DNA of 64,000 bases, from positions 34,392,540 to 34,456,539 of the forward strand of contig CM057233.1 of assembly GCA_029891385.1 (NCBI GenBank). The letters run 5' to 3'. Positions 1 to 8,500 of the stretch are shown in pieces. Below the pieces are notes generated by a model. It saw only the letters and a program-made list of their open reading frames with translations, was not told where the DNA came from and searched no databases. The position numbers were made by a program, and so were the translations under genes. Numbering within the stretch: the stretch's first letter is position 1; each line of letters opens with the position of its first letter. The stretch comes from Erythroxylum novogranatense (lineage: Eukaryota > Streptophyta > Magnoliopsida > Malpighiales > Erythroxylaceae).

Positions 1-2040
1 GAAATGCTTTTGGAAATCGATTTAAGAAATTAAAATGATTAGTGATTTTATTGTTTTGAATAAAAGGTGAAAATCGTGGTTTAAATTTTGGATGAGAAAT
101 GTGTATTGTGATTTTAAATGGGTAAGAATTATGTTTCAAAGGAATTGATAAAGTTGTTATCTATTTTGTGTTGCATACTTGTTTGATGAATGATTGTGAA
201 TTTGTAAGAATTTGATTTGTGCATTTGTATTTTTACAATATGACATATGAAATTATGTGCTTAGTGAATGTGACTGTGTCTAGAAAGACACGACATGACA
301 ATCTGAAATTTCGAAAAATGCCTTCGGGCAATCTGTTTGTTTTAAGCATGAATATGTGAATTGTATGGGTTTGGTCAGGTTCCCTCCGTAGAATCGATTA
401 CCTTTGTCTCCCTCGATAGCCTTCTCCCACGCCCGCAAGTGGCTTAGGAGTTTCGATTTGGACTCCCCTCGTTCACAAATGCACATGACGCTATATGCAG
501 AATGTGCGAAGACGTCTCGTTAGGACCAAACCAAACCATTCTGTTATGTTATGTGATTTTGATTTTGTTTATGTGCGTGAAATTTCTCTTATGTGATGCA
601 TTCATGTTGAAATTTTGCATGATTTGTGAAAAGGTTGAGAACTTGAGAAATGAATTTCGGAAACTGTTTATGAATGTTTTGAAAAAAAAATTTGAAAATG
701 AGTCTTTCGATAAAATTTCAGAATGGGAAAGGTTTGAAAAGTTTGAAAAGAAAATTTTCGCTTATGTTTCATTTATACATATGTTACCCACTGAGCTGTC
801 AAGCTCACCTCACCTCTCATCCCCATCTCCAGGTTTCCAAGCAGGAGATTGGATGAAGACGGTCCAGATATCAGTTCTGCATGTGTCAGTAATAGAGTTC
901 GTTGAGATTGTGGTTTTTGGTTTGATATCGTGGATTGAAAATGTCACTGTGGTATTGATGATGTATTTGAGTTAAGTTATGGAATTGAATTTATGTATGA
1001 TAGTGGAATTGGATTATGTAAGTAGATCATGGTAGTTTATACGAATATGATTGAATTGTATTCGAATTGAAGTATGTATAATGGATGGAGATTATGAAGT
1101 GCTTAGATATAGGATTGACTCAATGGTGAGAAGCATCCACATAAAGTGGAATAAAACCTTGAGGTCATGGGTTCGAGCCGTGGCTTACCCATGACCAAAG
1201 AGGACAATACTGATTAATGGGGTACTGAAGTTGGTGGGTTTATCCACCCGGTACCTGGATCTGAAGTTGGTGGGTCCCCTTCGTGGGGTTAAAATCCACC
1301 CGGGTCCAACAGGTTATGTATGAGAATGATTGAAGTGTTTAGAACTAAGATTGCGTTTGTTTCTGCTGAAATTCTGGACGGAGGGTCCGGTGGATTTGAT
1401 GATTGTATGATTGATTGGGATATGTTTTAGAAGTGTATTTTGAACACTTTGCAGGTTTGGGTTAGTAAGAATGCAGCCGTTGTGCTGCCGAAATTTCGTT
1501 AGAAAACAAATTGGAAAGAAAGAAAAATAAGATTTAGAATATTAAAAGATAGATTTTGGAATTTATACGAGTGTTAAGAAGTTTGTTGTGATTCGAGAAC
1601 TTGATTAAGGATAATGTCCAAGAAAAGGGAAATTATATGACTTGCATGAGTTTGAGTAAAAACGGATATAAGAAAAAGAAAAAAAAATTATACCGGTTTT
1701 TCGTATTGGATTAGTTTTAGGTTTCCAACGCGATTGTGTTTCTCTGTTCTTTGTTCTCGGATGTCAGATCTGCTTTGTTAAGTTTTTGTTCCGCTTTCGT
1801 ATATTCGATTTGTTTGATGCGATACCTTTCCGTTCGAGTATTCGATTTGCTTCCGCTTTCACTTTATTCTATTTCCGTATTTTGTGATTCGATTCCGCTT
1901 CGTTTTTCGTTTCGTGTTATCGAATGCTTTGATTTTCGATTCGAAATTTCGATGCGAAATTTCGGTTTCTATTCGCTTTCGATTTTGTCTTCGCTTCGCC
2001 TTTTTCGGTTGAGATCCGGTTCCCGGATTGGGTCCCAACA
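1..2040 (+). mobile_element. Gypsy-type LTR, truncated by the window edge
   Basis: No protein of substance is encoded here. The sequence reads as a long terminal repeat in plus orientation. It ends in CA (gggtcccaaca at 2030-2040), and it carries at 792-807 the small stem-loop and downstream pyrimidine-CAG tract seen in the other gypsy LTRs of this window. The segment around 380-480 (tagccttctcccacgcc) resembles the Gypsy-4 LTR read on its own strand. No primer-binding site follows 2040, so this is a 3' LTR or a solo LTR. The sequence after 2040 matches an LTR-free copy at 63754, which supports 2040 as the true end. The left end lies outside the window. The short reading frames at 502-975 and 1736-2059 are LTR sequence, not genes. 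Confidence 0.6.
1108..1330 (+). mobile_element. tRNA-derived SINE-like insertion
   Basis: An RNA polymerase III A-box-like stretch (gactcaatggt, 1117-1127) is followed by a good B box (ggttcgagcc, 1170-1179), the arrangement found at the head of tRNA-derived SINEs. The insert is flanked by a 13-bp near-perfect direct repeat, tgaagtgcttaga (1095-1107) and tgaagtgtttaga (1331-1343), which reads as a target-site duplication. The body contains two copies of gaagttggtgggt (about 1227 and 1263). There is no clear poly(A) tail, so the 3' end is taken from the flanking repeat. The insert lies inside the LTR at the left edge. Confidence 0.5.
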
Positions 2041-2215
2041 TTTTCCAACTTTATCATAGTATAAAGAGGTTGTGCTCATTGCGCATCATCATATATTACC
2101 ATATTATTCTCCAATGCAGGCCCGAACTCTGTGTAGCTTTTTGTACCTATTGCAAGGTTACCATCGACGTGGTTTTAATCAGGTGAATCGTCCATGTCCT
2201 CAACATCGTTATGGT
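2041..2215 (+). repeat. 175-bp dispersed repeat, copy A
   Basis: This segment is about 95% identical to 63754-63928 in direct orientation. The differences I could see (about eight) are all transitions. Copy A begins directly after the LTR end at 2040, whereas copy B has unrelated sequence to its left, so the LTR seems to have inserted at or near the edge of a repeat. The 63-codon frame beginning at 2072 is not matched by a recognisable protein family and is not called as a gene. Confidence 0.75.
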
Positions 2216-2690
2216 GGTGGTTGTGGTGGTGTCGATGGCCTCTTTTTTTTGAAGACCTTTTGAGGGTTTCACGATCGATCAAGGTCATTGTCATTAACAG
2301 CATAAGGCTTTGATTTTTATTATAATTTTTATCTTTAGTTTTAATTTTAACAAAAAAAGCTAATGTCAATTTTATTCTATTTTTATTATTGATAATAATT
2401 GAATATTATATAACACTTAAAATAAATTAATTTTATGAATTAAGGTCTGAATAATTTTATTTTATCTCTTATATAAAATAAAAGTATATATTACAAATTA
2501 ATATTTAATTTTAATATAGCTTTATTTATTTTAAGATATTTTAAATTTTAAATATTTTTATTTTAAAGTATTTTATATATAAACAGCTAATACTAAACAG
2601 CTAATTTTTTCAAATATCAAATGATAAACAGCTAATACAATCAGCTTGTTAAATCAGCTATCAGCTAAGCTAACAGAGCCAAAACTGTGT
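2216..2690. mobile_element. AT-rich tract ending in a hAT/MITE-like terminus
   Basis: There is no gene. The stretch is A+T-rich and ends at about 2590-2683 with repeated cagcta / aacagcta motifs and a terminal aacagagcc. Read on the minus strand this is ggctctgttagcttagctg, a typical end of plant hAT-type MITEs. The opposite terminus was not found, so this is probably a one-ended remnant. Confidence 0.4.
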
Positions 2691-5273
2691 AAGAATATTG
2701 AGAATTATGACATGAGCAACAACATGTCCATGTTATTAGATGTTTACTACTCGTTATGATCTAAAAGAGCAACATGGGAAGGAACATCCACGTTTATTAA
2801 TTTATTTATGATCTAAAGAGCAACATGTTTCAGCCCAACCGGTGGATTCCCTCGGTTTAGCTTAATCCTTCTACAGTTTAGTGGAAAACTTAGTTATCAT
2901 AGCTTAACATGTAAAGTCAGTTTATTTGCAGACAATTACTTTAGATAACTGCAGACAATTGCTTTAGATAAGAAAGTAAATCAATCTTCTTCCACCAACA
3001 TAACGAGGAAGATTGAAATGTGTATGTTGGCGCTGATTTTATATGATCTTCACGTCTCTTTACGTACGTCATTAATGAATTTCTCAACACATGAATAACA
3101 CTTATATCTGAATTTAGGTAAAGAAAGCTCGGAACGTTCATCCTCTAGTTAGTGGGAAGAAGCAGTAGCATATGGGCAAAAGTGAAGCCTATTCGAAACT
3201 AGTTTTCATAAGTCAACAGCCTATCCAGTTTCTACTTCCCACCAAACTAAAAGTAACTCCACCCAAAAGTTATCAACTACATAAAAGGATCATTATTAGG
3301 CATTGGCATTACATTTTCCTTTACCATATTCACATATTGAATTTCTTATTTTTAACCCTAGAAATCATTCCTCATTTTTCGTACGGTAATAAGGGCAATG
3401 CAAGACCTAAATTTCCATAGTACTTGTAGGTTTGTTCTTCTACTTCTGGTATACGGTCTTTCCTTTTTGTGTCAAGTCATAAATTACTATAGCGTGTTGG
3501 TAGCCTTAGTTTGAATCATGCAATAACAATAAGAAAAACGAACCTTTCTGGATGGCCTGCTCAAATTTAACAACTGCATGGCTTGCAGAATTCGAAGAGA
3601 GGTGTAATCATAAGGGCTCTCCCTAAAATCATGTGAAATTTACAGATCAATAAGGTTCTAAGGTTCTTCTGGTGGGGTTGAAAGGTATGCAGATTCAGAG
3701 CTACTCAACTGATGACAGTTGTAAAGAATTTCAATGTGAAATGAGGACGCTGGAAAGCAGCATTTTTCAAAACCAAACCCAGAGTGGGTAAGGACTAAGG
3801 ACTCTCCTAGCTTCCTTTACAGGTCACCCTCATTCCCTAGTAATTCCAAGCATTTAGAGCTCGATTCAATGAATTTCCACGAGCCAAACACACATCCCAC
3901 ATGTTATGAGAGCATACCCAATTGATTTTGATCAGTTTTGAAAACATACTTAGGTGATGTTCGGTTTTGTAATATTGTATATTTCACTTCTTTGTCTTAT
4001 TTATAGAGTCGCATTAACCAATTGATAGGATAAATATTAACTCATTATAGCTGTGGAATAGGTATTCATGAAAGTGAAGTCCCTTTAAGTACGTCTTAGT
4101 AGCTATTCTTAAAGTTTAGGTTTGTAGTCCAATTCAAGAAAATGAAAACCATCAACAGTTGATAATTAAATTACAACGTCCTAGATTTTGAGAAGCAGTT
4201 CCAAGAACTATAACAATGTCTCATACATACGTAAGAAGGAATTGATATATAGGCAAAATTTCCATGATCGAGAGAGGTTTCTGGTCGACAATCTGAGTCT
4301 GAGTAGATCTCGTACGATGACTGGGGACTAGTTGATGTCGACAATCCATGCATACGTCAATAAGCACTTAACAAAGCGGCACTTCCTGAGTGTGCCTCTG
4401 TTGATATGTCCATTTTATGTCCAAATGCAGCTCTTCACTCGCCAATAAAACGCAGTGGCTTCTATACAATCTTGGGTTGTTCTGTGGTGCTGATGATATT
4501 ATCTATTAATTAATTGAAAACAGGAAAGTGAAAGAGGAAAAGGGTAACCCAGAAATTTAAAAGGATGATCACAAAAAATCAAAATGGGACCGTTGAAGAT
4601 TTTAGCACGCACATATAAAAATGTGAGACCTATGCTAAATAATGCACATTTATTGTTGTTTATTAGAGAAAAAAAAAAAGGATAAGCAATCAGATGTCAA
4701 GTATTCTTTTCTTTCTCACAAAGTCTGGTCTTTTGTGAAGTTTTAATTCCTTTTTGTTATCCTTTGAACTAGTACAAAGTTTTAGGAAAAGAAGAATTTT
4801 ATTTATAAGCCTACACTTTTACTGAACAATTATTTTAATGCTTTCAAGAAAGAAGATTCGATTGGAAAGTACGAGTAGCCTAATTGGTCTCAATTTCTCA
4901 CTTAAGGTTTCTTTTTGTAGAAAATTTTGAGTTTGAGTTATTAAAAATAAAAGAGGAGAGATAAATTTTCTCAATTTATAATTCTTTAATCTCTTGAACG
5001 TACACTTTAGTTGGATCAAAATTATAGACATCTTATTTTTAGCGACGATAATGCTGAGTAGGATCAATGATCAATCAACAGCTAACAAATTAATATATGA
5101 CAATTACTTATACGCAAAAATATGCAGATTAGATAAGAACACGAGGAATCTTGAAATTTCAAATTTACCTGCTCCGTGACTCTTAAAAATGGAATCTTCA
5201 AGTGACCACTTTATGATTGGATATATATCCTGAGGTGGGACCATCCAGGAAACATAACTAAAGAGGTTGGACT
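2691..5273. other. Intergenic spacer upstream of the BEE-type gene, no gene seen
   Basis: I see no coding region, RNA gene or complete transposon in these 2.6 kb. The short frames present are isolated, have no recognisable domain and no splice-compatible neighbours. A short repeat, tatgatctaaaagagcaacatg and a near copy, occurs at about 2755 and 2808. The stretch nearest the gene probably holds its distal promoter. Confidence 0.6.
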
Positions 5274-5274
5274 T

Positions 5275-5284
5275 GCCACGTGGC
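5275..5284. promoter_or_regulatory. Palindromic G-box (GCCACGTGGC)
   Basis: This is a perfect 10-bp palindrome around CACGTG, about 180 bp upstream of the TATA box of the BEE-type gene. G-box cores are bound by bHLH (including PIF), bZIP and BZR-type factors. Its position and perfect symmetry suggest a control site, but binding is inferred only. Confidence 0.55.
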
Positions 5285-5460
5285 CTTCTCAAACTGCTCA
5301 ATTTTCTTTTTATTCCCTGAAAAATAGTCCCGTGACCATGGCTATATTATTTTTATTTAATAAAGTAATCACCAATGACTTCCTGAATTCACATATCAAT
5401 AAGAAGTAAATGTAAAACTGAAATCCTTGTATGCGAGGACCATACTGTATCCACCCACAC

Positions 5461-5468
5461 TATAAATA
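5461..5468 (+). promoter_or_regulatory. TATA box of the BEE-type gene
   Basis: TATAAATA lies 113 bp upstream of the chosen ATG at 5574, which would place transcription start at about 5490 and give a 5' leader of about 80 nt. No second candidate of this quality lies closer to the gene. Confidence 0.65.
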
Positions 5469-5573
5469 CATACAAACTCCCAGTCCTGCCATTATCCGGA
5501 ATAGACCCACCTTGCTATTGCTATCCAGAGAACGGCGGCTCTATAAAGTCTTCGAACCTTTTTCAGTTCGGCA

Positions 5574-8500
5574 ATGGCTGATTTTTCTGCTGATGTGCAA
5601 AGCCTTAGACCCTCATGTCCTTTCTTAGACATTGATCTAAGCCTGGAACCAATAACCCAATTCACAGAAATCAACCATACCATGTTAGATAATTCAAGCT
5701 TGAATTATCACAACTTCTTGCCTTTCTCTAGTGACAATTTATATACCCACCAAGCACCAGAATTTCCTGGAAACGTGGCAGATAATTTATCTGATGTGTT
5801 CCAAGGCAGCAACAGCAGCCAAAATGTTATCCCAGTGTCTGATCCCGTTGGCGCTCCTGCAAGTGAAAGTGAAATTGTTGATTGCAGGAAGAGAAGAGCA
5901 GCGGATGTATCAGAAAGCAGTTCCTTCAACTCATCTCCACAAGTTTCTGAAAGTGGGACTAAGATGAAAAATGTAATGAATTGAAATAAAACATTTCTTA
6001 TTTCTCCTGTTTCCTGTTAATCTTGACTTCTGTGCATGTACTCCGAAGTTCTGACAATAATTGTTCTTATTTTGTGCGACTACAGAGTTCAAGAAGAGGA
6101 AAGAGAGTGAAGACCAACGTTGAGGAAGAGGAAAAGCCAAAGCAAGTAGTCCATGTTAGAGCTAGAAGAGGTCAAGCCACTGATAGCCACAGTTTAGCAG
6201 AAAGGGTATGTTTATACTTTCGAAAGGAAAAATAAAGTAAAATAGTCGAAATTTCTACTACTATAGGTTTAAGTATAATATAATTGGGTATTGAGGGCTG
6301 ATGGTTAATATTGTTGAAGAATAATTCGTAGTTGCTAGTTTGTAGGGATTTTTTCTGTTTCCTAATAATCTGCAGTATCTAAGTAGATCAGAGTAGTGCA
6401 GCAGTGATTCCATTTTTTCCTCTTTGTTCATTTCATGTAAGCCTATTAAAAGGCCGTATCTATTCAATAAGATGACACTCGGTGATCAACTTTCTCATAA
6501 TACTCTGCTGTAAGTTTTTGTGTTTGATCCAACATTTGGTATCGAGTAGAGGTGGATACACGTGAGAAAACAAAATAAAAATGAGTGAGAGAACATTTCT
6601 AGGGAATGGGAGTGCAATGAGTGATACGTCCTCTTATACCTATTTTCATAGCGAAGGATACGAATTTTGAGTATTCAGATGAAAACCCTATTACGATCAC
6701 AGATTTGTGGGATTTCGTTGAAAGAGGATATGAAGATCCGGATGATGATGAAGTGAGATTGAAAGAAAGCGAAAGAAAGATGCCAAGGCTCTTGTGATCA
6801 TCCAAAGAAGTCGTGCATGACAAGATTTTCTCGAGGATTATTCGCTACAACATCCAAACGAGCTTGGTCGGTTCTTCAAAAGGAGTATCGTGGTGATTCT
6901 AAGGTAAAAGTGGTCGCTTCAATCTCTACGCAGGAATTGAGACTCTGTTGATGAAGAATGGTGAGACAAGAGCTGAATTTCTTTCTAGAACCATGGCCAT
7001 TGTAAGTCGATGCGGTCTTATGGTGAGATAATCGTGATCAAACAATTGTTGAAAAGGTACTTGAAGCTTAAATCCTAAATTTGATCATGTTGTGGCTGCA
7101 ATAGAGGAATCAAAAGATCTTTCAATTTTCATTTGATGAATTAATGGGATCCTTACAAGCTCATGAAGTGCGAATTAATAGGGAAAGTGGAGCAACCGAG
7201 GAAAAGCTTTTCAAGTTAAAGACATACCCAGAGAGATGGAGAGACATCCACATTTAGAGGGCGAGGAAGAGGCGGTCCTCGTGGACGTGGGACGTGGTCG
7301 TGGCTATGGACGAGGACGTGGTCAAGCGAGGTCCGGTGTTATCGGTGCAAACGATATGGGCACATAATATTTGATTGTTGGTATAATGACCAACAAGCAA
7401 ATATTATTCTGAAGCAGAGGAAGGAGAAGAAGATGAAGTGTCCAGATTATTCATGGCGCATTCGGTGGATTCACATCAATCTAAAAGCCTTTGGTTTTAG
7501 ATAGCGGATGTTCAAATCACATGACTCCATCAAAACACATCTTCGGGACATCGATGAGACTAACAAGCTAACGGTTCGACTTGGTAATGACAAAGAAGTG
7601 AAGGTAGAAGGAAAGGAACAATAAAGATTTTGATAGCTCAAGGTAAGTATAAGTTTCTCGATGATGTACAAGATGCTTAACTAGGATATAATCTCTCGAG
7701 TGTTGGCCAATTAATATCCTCGGGTTATTCTCTTTTGTTTGATGATGGTAAATGCACAATTATGGATAAGAAATCAGGCCAAGTCCTAATGCATGTGTCC
7801 ATGACAAAGAACAAGATGTTCCGCTTGATGTTTCAACGATATTGGGTGTGCTCTTGTAGCTAAAGAAGAAGGTGACTCGCAAATTTGGCACTTGAGATAT
7901 GGACATCTAAATTTCAGAAGCTTGCAACTTCTAAAGGAGAAAGGTATGGTTATTGGTTTACCAAAACTTGGAAATGTTAAATTATGTGAAGGATGTATAT
8001 ATGGTAAACATGTTAGAAAATCCTTTCCTAATAAAGGCATGGAGAGCATCAAATTGTCTCGAACTGATTCATGCTGATTTATGTGGTCCAATGCAAACAA
8101 AGTCATTAGGTGGAAGTTTGTATTTTTTACTGTTTACCGATGATTTTAGTAGAATGTCTTGGGTATATTTTTTGGAAAATAAATCAGAAACTTTTGAAAG
8201 ATTTAAACATTTTAAGGCCAAGGTGGAGAAGCAACAAGGAGTTTATATCAAGAATCTCGAGGCGATAGAGGAGGAGAGTTTTGAATAATCAATTTAAGAC
8301 ATTCTGAAGAAGTCGGCATACATAGAGAATTAACAACTCCATACACCCCTGAGCAAAATGGAGTGGCGGAAAGGAAAAATAGGACTGTTGTGGAAATGGC
8401 CAGAAGCATGATGAAATCGAAAAGTTTGTCTAACAAATTTCAATGAAGTCATCATAAGTTACAGATATCTTCTAAATCTTGCTCCAACAAAGGCGGTTCT

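Noticed and set aside
1117..1179. tRNA gene, from the A- and B-box-like sequences
   Set aside because: No cloverleaf with acceptor stem and anticodon arm can be drawn; the flanking 13-bp repeat fits a SINE better.
4171..5301. Short frames upstream of the BEE-type gene as genes
   Set aside because: All are 60-82 codons, overlap on both strands, lack domains and lie in A+T-rich promoter-side spacer.
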